A DNA stretch of 64,000 bases from Bradyrhizobium sp. 190. GTDB lineage: Bacteria > Pseudomonadota > Alphaproteobacteria > Rhizobiales > Xanthobacteraceae. The stretch's first letter is position 1; every line of letters begins with the position of its first letter. The stretch lies in contig NZ_JADPJL010000008.1 in NCBI RefSeq assembly GCF_023073415.1, positions 434,001-498,000 on the forward strand, given 5' to 3'. The notes under the pieces were generated by a model. That model was not told where the DNA came from. It saw only the letters and a program-made list of their open reading frames with translations, and ran no database searches. Shown here in pieces: positions 46,836 through 56,154 of this stretch. A program made the position numbers and the translations under genes.

Positions 46836-47386
46836 GCGGTCCCGCTCGCCAGATCGGCAAGGCGCGGCTGGAAGTCATTGTTGCCGACATCACCACGCTG
46901 CGCGTTGACGCCATCGTCAACGCCGCGAATTCGTCGCTCCTTGGCGGGGGTGGCGTCGATGGCGCGATCCATCGTGCTGCGGGGCCGGAGCTTGTTGCCG
47001 AGTGCCGCATGCTCCACGGCTGCAAGACCGGTAACGCCAAGATCACCAAGGGCTATCGGCTCAAGGCCAAACACGTGATCCACACGGTCGGTCCGGTGTG
47101 GAACGGCGGCACTCTCGGCGAGGACGATCTGCTCGCCTCCTGCTATCGCCGTTCGATCGAACTGTGCGAGAAGGACGGCCTTGTTTCAGTGGCCTTTCCC
47201 GCGATCTCAACGGGCATCTATCGGTTCCCCGCCGAACGCGCGGCGGGCATCGCAATTCAGACCGTCGTCGATACGCTTGCTGCTGCGCCCACAGTGGCGC
47301 AAGTGATCTTCTGCTGCTTCTCCGACGCCAGCGCCCAGTTGCATCAGGCGGCATTGAATACCTTCGGCGGCCCTTGTGCCGATTGA
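46832..47386 (+). CDS. Macrodomain protein (ADP-ribose/O-acetyl-ADP-ribose hydrolase type), apparent CTG start
   Basis: About 184 aa if read from CTG 46832, which overlaps the grxD stop (CTGA). The frame is open from 46778, but no ATG, GTG or TTG occurs before 47009, and an internal start there would remove the conserved N-terminal half. The upstream codons encode [40 protein letters not shown], the hallmark ADP-ribose-binding loop of macrodomains. The second signature [20 protein letters not shown] is intact. Predicted to remove ADP-ribose or acetyl-ADP-ribose adducts. Either a genuine CTG start coupled to grxD or a recently mutated start. Confidence 0.85.
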   Translation: MSGPARQIGKARLEVIVADITTLRVDAIVNAANSSLLGGGGVDGAIHRAAGPELVAECRMLHGCKTGNAKITKGYRLKAKHVIHTVGPVWNGGTLGEDDLLASCYRRSIELCEKDGLVSVAFPAISTGIYRFPAERAAGIAIQTVVDTLAAAPTVAQVIFCCFSDASAQLHQAALNTFGGPCAD

Positions 47387-47428
47387 GGTGCGGGTTACAC
47401 TCCCCTCCGAATTCCGGGGAGGGGTCCA

Positions 47429-48712
47429 ATGAATTCACATAAAATGCTGGGTACGCTGGCCGCTGGTGCCCTGATGCTTCTGGCAGCGCCACAGGTCCGC
47501 GCCGAAGGCACTTTCGATATTCCCGCAGGCGCGCGTTTCAACCAGGACAAGCTTGCGAAGATCACCGAGTTCTTCAAGAATGAGGTGTCGACCGGCAAGA
47601 TCGCCGGCGCCAACGTCCTGATCCAGCAGCACGGCAAGCCGGTCTATCACGAAACCTTCGGCGTGCAGGACGTCGTGTCCAAGGCGCCGATCAATGACAA
47701 GACCATCTTCCGCCTGTCTTCGCTGACCAAGGCGATCACCTCCGTTGTGGCGATGCAGTTGATTCAGGACGGCAAGATCAAGCTCGACGATCCCGTCTCG
47801 AAGTACATTCCCTCCTTCGCAAATATGAAGGTCGGTGAGGAGAAAAAGGCCGAGGACGGCACCAAGACGCTCGAACTGGTGGCGCTGACCCGGCCTATCA
47901 CCATCCTCGATCTGATGCGCCATACCTCCGGCATCACCTATGGCTTCTATGGCGACAGTCTGGTGCGCAAGGCGTACAAGGAGGCCAACATCTATGCGGG
48001 CGAATTCGACCTTGCCGAACTAGCCGAGCGGATCGCCAAGCTGCCGCTGCACAACCAGCCCGGCGCGCTCTGGCAATACGGCCATTCTACCGACGTCCTG
48101 GCGCGGATCATGGAGATCGTGTCCGGAAAATCGCTGCTCGAGATCGAAAAAGAAAAGCTGCTCGATCCGCTCGGCATGACCGACACCGGCTTCTTCGTTA
48201 CCGAACCGGAGCGGCTGCAGCGGCTCGCCCAGCCGTTGCCGAACGACAGCGATTTCCGGGTCGGCCGCCTGTACAGGACGGAGGTTCGCCAGAAGTGGGA
48301 ATCCGCCAGCGGCGGCATGGTTTCGACCATGGCGGACTTTTCGCGCTTTGCGCAGATGCTGGCCAATGGCGGTACGTTCGAGGGCAAGACCTATCTTAGC
48401 CCGAAGACGTTCGAACTGCTGGTATCGGACCACGCCGGCAAGGGCTCCGGTGTTGCGCGGGATCATTACTATTTCCCCGGTGACGGCTTTGGCATGGGGC
48501 TTGGGCTTGCCGTGCGCACCGATCCCGGCAACGCCAAGCCGCCGCCGCCGGGATCGCTGGGCGAACTGAAATGGGACGGCGCCAGCGGCTGCTATATGGT
48601 GGTCGACCGCAAGCAGGACATGTTCTTCGTGGTGCTGGAGCAGACGCCGACGGAGCGCCAGCGCGTCCAGCGAACGCTGAAGCAGTTGGTCTATGAAGCG
48701 TTGGAGAACTAA
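47429..48712 (+). CDS. Serine hydrolase, beta-lactamase/EstB family, copy 1
   Basis: 427 aa secreted protein; signal peptide MNSHKMLGTLAAGALMLLAA (cut near VRAEG). Class C beta-lactamase-like fold: nucleophile S-x-x-K in LSSLTKAITS (~residues 92-101), YGHSTDVLARIMEIVSG (tyrosine motif, ~residue 212), and DHAGKGSGVARDHYYFPGDG FGMGLG. These usually act as esterases, peptidases or penicillin-binding-protein relatives. Its 3' end overlaps the start of copy 2 by 20 nt. Confidence 0.92.
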   Translation: MNSHKMLGTLAAGALMLLAAPQVRAEGTFDIPAGARFNQDKLAKITEFFKNEVSTGKIAGANVLIQQHGKPVYHETFGVQDVVSKAPINDKTIFRLSSLTKAITSVVAMQLIQDGKIKLDDPVSKYIPSFANMKVGEEKKAEDGTKTLELVALTRPITILDLMRHTSGITYGFYGDSLVRKAYKEANIYAGEFDLAELAERIAKLPLHNQPGALWQYGHSTDVLARIMEIVSGKSLLEIEKEKLLDPLGMTDTGFFVTEPERLQRLAQPLPNDSDFRVGRLYRTEVRQKWESASGGMVSTMADFSRFAQMLANGGTFEGKTYLSPKTFELLVSDHAGKGSGVARDHYYFPGDGFGMGLGLAVRTDPGNAKPPPPGSLGELKWDGASGCYMVVDRKQDMFFVVLEQTPTERQRVQRTLKQLVYEALEN

Positions 48713-49997
48713 CGGCGCCGCAGGGCGCACCCTTATTGTAGCGGCGCTCGCCATTCTCCTGGCCGCCGGATGGCTGCACGCGGTGCGAGCCGAGCCGAAA
48801 GCGCCGAACGCGCCGACTTTCTCACGCGCGGCCCTTGAACAGATCGCCGACTACATTCGCAACGAAGTCACGACCGGCAAGATCCCCGGCGCAGTCCTGC
48901 TGATCCAGCAGCATGGCAGGCCGGTCTATCTGCAAAGTTTCGGCGTTCGAGACCCCGCATCTGACCAGCCGATGACGCCGGACACGATTTTCCAGATCTA
49001 TTCGATGTCGAAAGCCGTCACGTCGGTTGCCGCAATGATGCTGGTCGACGACGGCAAGCTGGCCCTCGACGATCCCGTGTCGAAATACATTCCTGCCTTT
49101 GCGGATGCAAAAGTCGGCGTCGATCTTTCCGATGAAGCAGGACAGTATCCGCTCAAGCTCGAGCCGTTGAAGCGCCCGATCACGATCAGGGATCTGCTGC
49201 GGCACACGTCGGGGATCACTTACGGCTTCTTCGGCGAAACCGCGGTGCAGAAACTCTATGCCAATCCCAAGCTGTACGCCGGCGATTTCGACAACGCCGA
49301 ATTCGCCGACCGGATCGCGACACTGCCGCTCGCCGATCAGCCCGCAGTGCGCTGGAACTACAGCCATTCAACCGACGTGCTCGGCCGTGTCGTCGAGGTG
49401 GCTTCGGGGCAAACGCTGTTCCAGTTCGAGAAGAAAAGACTGTTCGATCCTCTCGGCATGTCCGAAACCGCATACTATGTCGCAGATGAATCGAAGTGGT
49501 CGCGCATTGCCCAGGCATTCCCCGTCGATCGTTTTCGGGTGGCCGGAATGAGGGACCCGGCATTGCCGCGGCGCTGGGAATCCGGCGGAGCGGGCCTGGT
49601 CTCGACGATCGGGGACTACGCGCGCTTCCTGCAAATGCTGCTGAACGGAGGCAAGCTGGACGGCAAGCGGTACCTCAAGCCGGAGACTGTCGCGCTGATG
49701 ACGTCGGATCAGATTGGGCCGGAGACCGGGATCATTCACGATCCCTTCTATTTCCCGGGCCCGAGCAGCGGCTTTGGTCTTGGTTTTGCCGTGCGCACTT
49801 CACCGCCGCCGAATACGACATGGCCGCTCGGCGAATACCGCTGGGACGGCGCGGGCGGCAGTTTCTATTTTGTCGACCCCGTGGACGACCTGCTCGTTGT
49901 CTGCATGGTGCAGGCCCCGACGCAAGGTGGGCGGATCCAACTGGCGCTGAAGACGATGATGTTTGAGGCGCTGGGCAAGGGCGTGCGCAAGGATTGA
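48693..49997 (+). CDS. Serine hydrolase, beta-lactamase/EstB family, copy 2
   Basis: 434 aa. Signal/anchor MKRWRTNGAAGRTLIVAALA-ILLAAGWLHA, then the same fold as copy 1: nucleophile SMSK in IYSMSKAVTSVAAMM, YSHSTDVLGRVVEVASG, and HDPFYFPGPSSGFGLGFAV. Clear paralog of the upstream gene (APTFSRAALEQIADYIRNEV aligns with its counterpart). ATG at 48693 lies inside copy 1 (20-nt overlap), so coupling is likely. Substrate unknown. Confidence 0.92.
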   Translation: MKRWRTNGAAGRTLIVAALAILLAAGWLHAVRAEPKAPNAPTFSRAALEQIADYIRNEVTTGKIPGAVLLIQQHGRPVYLQSFGVRDPASDQPMTPDTIFQIYSMSKAVTSVAAMMLVDDGKLALDDPVSKYIPAFADAKVGVDLSDEAGQYPLKLEPLKRPITIRDLLRHTSGITYGFFGETAVQKLYANPKLYAGDFDNAEFADRIATLPLADQPAVRWNYSHSTDVLGRVVEVASGQTLFQFEKKRLFDPLGMSETAYYVADESKWSRIAQAFPVDRFRVAGMRDPALPRRWESGGAGLVSTIGDYARFLQMLLNGGKLDGKRYLKPETVALMTSDQIGPETGIIHDPFYFPGPSSGFGLGFAVRTSPPPNTTWPLGEYRWDGAGGSFYFVDPVDDLLVVCMVQAPTQGGRIQLALKTMMFEALGKGVRKD

Positions 49998-50009
49998 TGA
50001 TCGCCGGAA

Positions 50010-51491
50010 TTACGCCACCGCGTTTCGCGCGATCGTCTCGCGATAGAATGACGCGCTCAGCTTGGGGGTACGACGCAGCGTACCGAAGTCGATGTGGTAG
50101 AGGCCGAAGCGCTGTTCATAACCGTCCTGCCATTCGAAATTGTCCATCAGGCTCCACAGGAAATATCCGAGCACGGGCACGCCCTCTGATGTCGCACGCT
50201 GCAACTGCGTCAGATAGTTGCGCAGGTACATGATGCGATCGACGTCATAGATAGTACCGTCCGCTGCCGCCTGGTCGCTTCCCGACGTTCCGTTCTCGGT
50301 AATGTAGATCGACTTCACGTTCCACAGCTTGGCCACATGGCGCGGCACCCAGTACATCGTCTCGGGGCCGGGCCTGAGCCAGGTCGCCTTCATGTGCGGG
50401 AACGATTTGGGAAACGGCGCCAGCGTGAAGCCGCGCTCGTTGTCGGCAGCAACGACGTAATGATCAGGCATGTACACATTCAGTCCGACAAAATCGATCG
50501 GCGATGAAATGATGCGCAGATCTTCGGCGGTGTATTTCGGAGCATCTTTGCCGGCCTGCGCGAGATATGCATCGGTGTATTTTCCCTCGAGCATCACGGT
50601 CAGATAGCCGGCATTGAGCTCGCGCGTCGCGATCTCGGCTGCGCGAATGTTCGCAGGCGTTTCGATGGCCGGGATGCAGCTCACGGCATTCTCCGCCGGA
50701 CCGACCCTGATTCCGGCCTGTCCATTGGCTCGGATCGCCTGAACCGCGAGACCGTGCCCAAGCGCGACGTTGTGACGGACCTGCTTCACATCAGATGGGG
50801 ATAGTTTGAGCCCCGGCGCATCAGCGCCAAACTCATGGCCGAGATGGACGAGCCGGGAGCATTCGTTGATGGTGAAGAAGTGCTTCACGCGGTCGCTCAA
50901 ACGCGCCGCGACATAGGCCGCGTAATCCGCAAATGCCTTTGACGTATCGCGCGAGGTCCAGCCGCCGAAGCGGTCTTGAAGCGCCTGCGGCAAGTCCCAA
51001 TGATACAGCGTCGCAAACGGCGCGATGCCGTTGGCCAACAACTCGTCGACAAGGCGGTTGTAGAAATCGAGGCCCTTTGGATTTGGCGCGCCGGCTCCTT
51101 CCGGGAAGACGCGAGGCCAGGCAATCGAGAATCGATAGGCCTTTGTGCCGAGCGACTTCATCAACTGGATGTCTTCCTTGTACAGATGATAATGGTCGGC
51201 CGCGATGTCCCCATTGCTGTGATCGGAGATTGTCCCGGGCGTGTGGGCGAAGCGGTCCCAGATCGATGGACGGCGGCCATCTTCGTTCACGGCTCCCTCG
51301 ATCTGATAGGCGGAGGTCGCCGTGCCCCACAGAAAATCGTTCGGAAAACCGGAAGAGGTTTTTCGATTTCGCGCTCCGGTGTCTTCGCCCGATTGGGCCA
51401 GTCCGGGCCCGGTCGACAGCATCGACGTTGCAAGCGCCGACCAACCTGCAATCCTGCCAAATTGGCGTCGGGAAAATCTCTTGAATGGCAT
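50010..51491 (-). CDS. Secreted GH1 beta-glucosidase-like enzyme
   Basis: 493 aa. Twin-arginine signal: FKRFSRRQFGRIAGWSALAT, cut near GLAQS. Glycoside hydrolase family 1 barrel from ~residue 48 (FPNDFLWGTATSAYQIEGAV). Acid/base E210 lies in FFTINECSRLVHLG, where the usual NEP is NEC; nucleophile E399 lies in IYITENGTSG. Other pieces: HWDLPQALQDRFGGWTSRD, VPVLGYFLWSLMDNFEWQDG Y. Likely exported folded to the periplasm to act on beta-linked glucosides; the GH17-type gene next door suggests glucan metabolism (inference). Confidence 0.93.
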   Translation of the reverse strand: MPFKRFSRRQFGRIAGWSALATSMLSTGPGLAQSGEDTGARNRKTSSGFPNDFLWGTATSAYQIEGAVNEDGRRPSIWDRFAHTPGTISDHSNGDIAADHYHLYKEDIQLMKSLGTKAYRFSIAWPRVFPEGAGAPNPKGLDFYNRLVDELLANGIAPFATLYHWDLPQALQDRFGGWTSRDTSKAFADYAAYVAARLSDRVKHFFTINECSRLVHLGHEFGADAPGLKLSPSDVKQVRHNVALGHGLAVQAIRANGQAGIRVGPAENAVSCIPAIETPANIRAAEIATRELNAGYLTVMLEGKYTDAYLAQAGKDAPKYTAEDLRIISSPIDFVGLNVYMPDHYVVAADNERGFTLAPFPKSFPHMKATWLRPGPETMYWVPRHVAKLWNVKSIYITENGTSGSDQAAADGTIYDVDRIMYLRNYLTQLQRATSEGVPVLGYFLWSLMDNFEWQDGYEQRFGLYHIDFGTLRRTPKLSASFYRETIARNAVA

Positions 51492-51658
51492 CTTTTCACT
51501 CGCCGCGCGGAATCAATTTTGAGCAAAACAAGGCTCACTCTTGATGCTTCGTGTTTGTAGCAAGCCTTATATCACTGCTTCCGCGATCCCGCGCAATTGT
51601 GTACGCGGCCGGGTCGACAGGGCTGTCGCGCAGGGTTAAATAGGCAGATCTATTCACC

Positions 51659-53287
51659 TTGGGAGCAGGACCGATCGGCTTTCGGACGCCGCTGGCGCTT
51701 TTATTCGTATCGCTGGGCATGGTTGCCGCGGTGTGGTGGTGGCTGGCCACGCCGGTAGCGCTGACGCGCGCGCCGATCGATGACGCGGCCAAGCTGGAGT
51801 GTGTTTCCTATGCGCCGTTCAGGGGCGATCAGACGCCGCATGATCCGACGCTGATCGTCCATCCGGCGCAGATCGCGGAGGATTTGGGTGAACTGGCCAA
51901 GGTCTCCAAATGCATCCGCACTTATTCGATCGACAACGGGCTCGACAAGGTGCCCGAGCTCGCGTCCAGGGTAGGATTGAAGGTTCTGCTCGGCGTCTGG
52001 ATCGGACGCGATCGCGCGAAGAACGCGCAACTCATCGACATCGCGGTCTCGCTGGTCAAGGATCATCCCGGCACGGTCGCGGCGCTCATCGTCGGCAGCG
52101 AAGTGCTGCTGCGCGGCGACATGACGGTGGGCGACCTTCGCCAAACGATCCAGTCGGTCAAGCCGCGCGTGGATGTGCCGGTGACCTATGCCGACGTCTG
52201 GGAATTCTGGCTGCGCTACCGGGAGGTCGGCGCCGATGTCGATTTCGTCACCGCCCATTTCCTGCCCTATTGGGAGGACGTTCCGCCGCGCGCCGAAGAT
52301 GCGGCCGCGCATGTGGACGGCATTCGCAAGCAGGTGGTGGCAGCCTTTCCCGGCAAGGAGATTTTGATCGGCGAGACCGGCTGGCCAAGCCACGGGCGGA
52401 TGCGCGACGGCGCGCTGGCTTCCCGCGTCAATCAGGCGCGATTCATTTCCCAAATTCTCGAGCGGGCGAGACAGGACAATTTTCGCGTCAATTTTTTCGA
52501 AGCCTATGACGAGCCGTGGAAGCGCCGCTGGGAAGGAACCGTGGGCGGCTATTGGGGCCTGTTCGACGGGACCGAACGCAAGCTGAAATATCCGGCTGGG
52601 GTCGCCATCAGCAACTATCCGTTCTGGAAGCTGCAGATGGCATGCGGGCTGTTTCTTTGCGTCGGTGTATTCGCCGTAGCCGCGATCACGCTGAAGCGCC
52701 GGCCGTCGCAGCCGCCACTGGCATCGTGGCTCGCGGTCGCCGTATCCGCGACTGCCGGCGGGATCCTGCTGGGCGTGAGCGCCGACAAGATGCTCCACGA
52801 AAGCTACGGAGCCGGCGGTTGGCTGGTCCAGGGCTTGCTGCTGGCCGCGGCCATCGCTGCACCGCTGCTGTCCACCTATGCCTTGATGTCGGGGCGCGCG
52901 CTTCCGTCGTTTCTCGAAGTGCTGGGGCCGCGCAAGGGCCTGACCCCGTTCTTCATGACCAACATGCTGGGCGTCACGCTGATTGTGACGACGCTCATTG
53001 CCGCGCAGACTGCACTCAGCCTGATATTCGACGCGCGCTGGCGCGATTTCCCGTTCGCGGCCCTGACCATGGCCGTGGTGCCGTTCTGGACATTGGCATT
53101 CCTCAACGGTTCGAAATCCGGCGAGCGGCCGCTCTCGGAAGCCGTGTTCGCCGGGCTGTTTGCCATGGCAGCGGTCTATGTGGTCTTCAACGAAGGGTTC
53201 GAGAACTGGCAGGCGATGTGGACCGGAGCGGTGTATGTCCTGCTCGGCAGTGCGCTGTGGCGGGCGCGCACTGCTGCTGTTGCCTGA
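51659..53287 (+). CDS. GH17-type membrane protein, beta-glucan synthesis/remodelling (NdvC-like)
   Basis: 542 aa with a TTG start at 51659 (weak ribosome site; start uncertain; an ATG at 51719 would remove most of the first helix). One N-terminal anchor (PLALLFVSLGMVAAVWWWLA), a GH17-like extracytoplasmic domain (~45-330) with KCIRTYSIDNGLDKVPEL, acid/base E148 in LIVGSEVLLRGD and nucleophile E239 in ILIGETGWPSHGR, then about six membrane helices. Resembles NdvC of Bradyrhizobium, a protein of cyclic beta-(1,3)-(1,6)-glucan synthesis, but no ndvB is nearby. The role as synthase, transglycosylase or hydrolase is not settled. Confidence 0.82.
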   Translation: MGAGPIGFRTPLALLFVSLGMVAAVWWWLATPVALTRAPIDDAAKLECVSYAPFRGDQTPHDPTLIVHPAQIAEDLGELAKVSKCIRTYSIDNGLDKVPELASRVGLKVLLGVWIGRDRAKNAQLIDIAVSLVKDHPGTVAALIVGSEVLLRGDMTVGDLRQTIQSVKPRVDVPVTYADVWEFWLRYREVGADVDFVTAHFLPYWEDVPPRAEDAAAHVDGIRKQVVAAFPGKEILIGETGWPSHGRMRDGALASRVNQARFISQILERARQDNFRVNFFEAYDEPWKRRWEGTVGGYWGLFDGTERKLKYPAGVAISNYPFWKLQMACGLFLCVGVFAVAAITLKRRPSQPPLASWLAVAVSATAGGILLGVSADKMLHESYGAGGWLVQGLLLAAAIAAPLLSTYALMSGRALPSFLEVLGPRKGLTPFFMTNMLGVTLIVTTLIAAQTALSLIFDARWRDFPFAALTMAVVPFWTLAFLNGSKSGERPLSEAVFAGLFAMAAVYVVFNEGFENWQAMWTGAVYVLLGSALWRARTAAVA

Positions 53288-53293
53288 GTTCGC

Positions 53294-54361
53294 TCACGCC
53301 CCGCGCACGATCTCGCGCACGATGCCGACCGTCTCCTCGATCATCGCAGAGCCGACGTCCAGATGCGTGCAGGCGCGAATGCGGCCGTCCATGATGGCGA
53401 GCAGAACGCCGCGCTTGCGCAAAGCCTCGACCATTTTGTCGCCGGCGACGCCCGCGCCATCCGGCCTGAAGAACACCAGATTGGTCTCGGGCTGCTGCAC
53501 CTCGATGCCGTTGATCTGCGACAACCCGCGCGCCAGCGCCCGCGCATTGGCATGATCGTCGGCGAGGCGGTCGACGTGATGGTCGAGCGCGTAGACGCAG
53601 GCGGCCGCAGCAATGCCGGCCTGCCGCATCGATCCGCCGAGGCGCTGCTTCCAGCGCCAGACGTCGTCGATGAAGGCCCGCGAGCCGGCAATGACGCCGC
53701 CGATCGGCGCGCCGAGCCCTTTTGAGAAATCGATCCAGGCCGAATCCCAGCCCGCGGCCATATCGCGCGCCGATATTTTTGTCGCGACGCAGGCGTTCAA
53801 TAGCCGCGCGCCGTCCATGTGGGTGATGAGTCCGTTGGCCTTGGCGATCTGCACGACTTCATCGAGCGCCGCTTTCTTCCAGATCGTGCCGCCGCCGATA
53901 TTGGCGGTCTGCTCGACGCTGACGACGGTCTGCGGCGGCTGGTAGCGCGAGCGCGGATGCAGCGCGGCGCGGAAGGTTTCGGGCGCGAATTGCCCGTCGT
54001 CGCCCGGCAACGGCGTGATCTGGAATCCGCCAAGCGCGGCATGCGCGCCGCCTTCGCGCGCAATGATATGCGCGCTGGCATGCGCGAGAATTTCGTCGCC
54101 CGGCCGGCAATGGGCGAGGGTAGCCGCGACGTTGCACATGGTGCCCGAGGGCATGAACACGGCGGCTTCCTTGCCGAGCAGGTCGGCGACACGCTCGCAC
54201 AGCAAGTTCACCGTCGGGTCGTCGCCGATCTGTTCGTCGCCGACCTCGGCGCGCGCCATCGCCTCGCGCATCGCTTGTGTGGGGCGCGTCTGCGTGTCCG
54301 ACAGCAGGTTGATGCGGATGGGGTCAGCCTTGGGATCGCGCGGGGCAGGGGTGTAGTGCAT
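53294..54361 (-). CDS. ltaE: Low-specificity threonine aldolase
   Basis: 355 aa fold-type I PLP enzyme cleaving threonine/allo-threonine to glycine and acetaldehyde. Landmarks: INLLSDTQTRPTQAMREAMA, GDEQIGDDPTVNLLCERVAD, AVFMPSGTMCNVAATLAHCR, THMDGARLLNACVATKI and the PLP lysine in WIDFSKGLGAPIGGVIAGSR. Convergent with the GH17-type gene, 6 nt apart. The region upstream of its start holds a palindromic repeat and the rpsD terminator. Confidence 0.93.
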   Translation of the reverse strand: MHYTPAPRDPKADPIRINLLSDTQTRPTQAMREAMARAEVGDEQIGDDPTVNLLCERVADLLGKEAAVFMPSGTMCNVAATLAHCRPGDEILAHASAHIIAREGGAHAALGGFQITPLPGDDGQFAPETFRAALHPRSRYQPPQTVVSVEQTANIGGGTIWKKAALDEVVQIAKANGLITHMDGARLLNACVATKISARDMAAGWDSAWIDFSKGLGAPIGGVIAGSRAFIDDVWRWKQRLGGSMRQAGIAAAACVYALDHHVDRLADDHANARALARGLSQINGIEVQQPETNLVFFRPDGAGVAGDKMVEALRKRGVLLAIMDGRIRACTHLDVGSAMIEETVGIVREIVRGA

Positions 54362-54381
54362 GGCAAGGGCTCACAATTTTG

Positions 54382-54469
54382 CGTCATGGCCGGGCTTGTC
54401 CCGGCCATCCACGTTTTTCCGCGCTGACCATAAAGGCGTGGATGCCCGGGACAAGCCCGGGCGTGACGG
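54382..54469. repeat. Palindromic repeat, CATGGCCGGGCTTGTCCCGGCC family, copy 2
   Basis: gcgtcatggccgggcttgtc ccggccatccacg is mirrored by cgtggatgcccgggacaagcccgggcgtgacg. It matches the copy at 28258-28345 in both arms. Located between ltaE and the rpsD terminator. Confidence 0.92.
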
Positions 54470-54484
54470 AACAACCGTCTGCGC

Positions 54485-54520
54485 CAAACAAAAAGGCCCC
54501 GGCAAAGCCGGGGCCTTTGA
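54485..54520 (-). terminator. Rho-independent terminator after rpsD
   Basis: On the minus strand: aaaggccccggctttgccgg ggcctttttgttt, a GC-rich 10-bp stem with a 4-5 nt loop and a T-rich tail. It lies 22 nt past the rpsD stop. Confidence 0.92.
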
Positions 54521-54541
54521 TATCTCCGAACCGAAATTCGA

Positions 54542-55159
54542 TCAGCGCGAATAGAATTCGACGATCAGATGCGGCTCCATCTGCACCGCGAACGGCACGT
54601 CGGACAGCGCGGGGATGCGGCTGAACTTCGCCGTCATCTTGGAGTGATCGGCTTCGATGAAGTCGGGCACGTCGCGCTCGCCGAGCTGGCTTGCTTCCAG
54701 CACCGGGGTGAGCTGCTTGGAGGATTCCTTGATCTCCACGAGGTCGCCAGGCTTGAGCTTGTAGCTCGAAATGTTGACGCGGCGGCCGTTCACCTTGATG
54801 TGGCCGTGGTTGATGAACTGGCGGGCGGCGAACATCGTCGCCACGAACTTGGCGCGATAGACCACGGTGTCAAGGCGGCGCTCGAGCAGGCCGATCAGGT
54901 TTTCACCGGTGTCGCCCTTCATCCGGCCGGCCTCGACATAGATGCCGTGAAACTGGCGCTCGGAAATGTTGGCGTAGTAGCCCTTGAGCTTCTGCTTGGC
55001 GCGGAGCTGCACGCCGAAGTCGGACAGCTTGCCCTTGCGGCGCTGGCCGTGCTGGCCGGGACCGTATTCCCGGCGGTTCACGGGGCTCTTGGGGCGGCCC
55101 CAGATGTTCTGGCCCATACGGCGATCGATCTTGTATTTCGCCTCACTGCGCTTTGTCAT
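54542..55159 (-). CDS. rpsD: 30S ribosomal protein S4
   Basis: 205 aa, normal length. S4 binds 16S rRNA early in assembly. Start [20 protein letters not shown] at 55159; the open frame upstream is not conserved. Features: N-terminal [21 protein letters not shown]4 RNA-binding domain [36 protein letters not shown] (~90-125), end [10 protein letters not shown]. It has its own terminator. The 215 nt upstream include an inverted repeat (gcgggccgaaaccggcccgc, 55279-55298). Confidence 0.98.
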   Translation of the reverse strand: MTKRSEAKYKIDRRMGQNIWGRPKSPVNRREYGPGQHGQRRKGKLSDFGVQLRAKQKLKGYYANISERQFHGIYVEAGRMKGDTGENLIGLLERRLDTVVYRAKFVATMFAARQFINHGHIKVNGRRVNISSYKLKPGDLVEIKESSKQLTPVLEASQLGERDVPDFIEADHSKMTAKFSRIPALSDVPFAVQMEPHLIVEFYSR

Positions 55160-55374
55160 CGCGTCCTCTGCATTAGGTTTGAGTGTTGAGGAAACGCGCC
55201 CTCCTGTGCACCGGCATGGCCGGGGCCGACAGGTCCGCCTCGAAAGCTCGAGGAAGACCACGGGTCGCGAAACGCAACGCGGGCCGAAACCGGCCCGCGA
55301 GCAAGCGGGTTCTTAGGGAGAAATCGCCGTTCTGTCAACGAAAACGGCCCATTTTCCCGGCCAAATCGGCCCGG

Positions 55375-56154
55375 TCACGTCGCGACCGCCCGGACCGGTT
55401 TGGGCTCGCTGTGCTGTCGATTCGCTCGCAATTCGGCGGCAATTTCGCCGTTCAGCACCTGTTCCAGCCGGTTTAACGCCTTGGCCATCGGGGCAGCGTC
55501 GGTAACCCGGTGATCCCAGCGCAGCACGACGTCGATGGTCTGGTCGGGCTTTTCCACCCCATAGCTCAGGACAAACGGCCCGGGGCTGATGGCATGGAGC
55601 TGGCCAGCGCCATAGGCGGCCACCGAGGTCACCCCAAAACTGCCGAAATAATTGGCCCGCTGGCGGCCGAAATTCAGCCCGATCGCCCAGAACAGGCGGC
55701 GTAGCGGCAGCGGCAGCCGGGTGGTCCGCAAAATCTTCCGGAAAGCCGGCACCTCGTCGATCGGCGCCGTCTTGGCGTGCCGGATCAGCGCATCGACCTC
55801 GGCAAGCGGCATTTCATCGGGCGCGGTGACCTTTTGCGGCAGCACACAATCCTGGCCGTCCTCGACCCGGGCGATCGCCACCATCGCGACGCTGCGGGGC
55901 AGTTCGTAAAAGGCAGGCATCGGCCATTTGATGTAGAGGGTGCGCAGGATCGGCTCTTCCTTCGCCACCAGCGCGAATGCCTTGACGAAGATCGCAGCCC
56001 AGCCCGGCCGCTGGGCGGCCTGCGCGCGGACCTCCTGCAGGGCGCGGATATGAAGCGGACGCGCGAGCGAAACAAAGGGCACGCGCATCGACGCATACAT
56101 GAGGTCGGTGACGAGGCGGCGCGGCAGTGTGATTTTTCGAACCGTTCCGCGCAT
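55375..56154 (-). CDS. E2-type (2-oxoacid dehydrogenase) acyltransferase domain, stand-alone
   Basis: 259 aa containing only the catalytic chloramphenicol-acetyltransferase-like domain of dihydrolipoamide acyltransferases: FVSLARPLHIRALQEVRAQA, AIFVKAFALVAKEEPILRTL, GVTSVAAYGAGQLHAISPGP and the active-site LRWDHRVTDAAPMAKALNRL, where the DHR-x2-D motif is kept as DHRVTD with H as the catalytic base. The lipoyl and subunit-binding domains are absent. Such stand-alone proteins presumably transfer acyl groups from CoA to an unknown acceptor. No operon partner. Confidence 0.82.
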   Translation of the reverse strand: MRGTVRKITLPRRLVTDLMYASMRVPFVSLARPLHIRALQEVRAQAAQRPGWAAIFVKAFALVAKEEPILRTLYIKWPMPAFYELPRSVAMVAIARVEDGQDCVLPQKVTAPDEMPLAEVDALIRHAKTAPIDEVPAFRKILRTTRLPLPLRRLFWAIGLNFGRQRANYFGSFGVTSVAAYGAGQLHAISPGPFVLSYGVEKPDQTIDVVLRWDHRVTDAAPMAKALNRLEQVLNGEIAAELRANRQHSEPKPVRAVAT

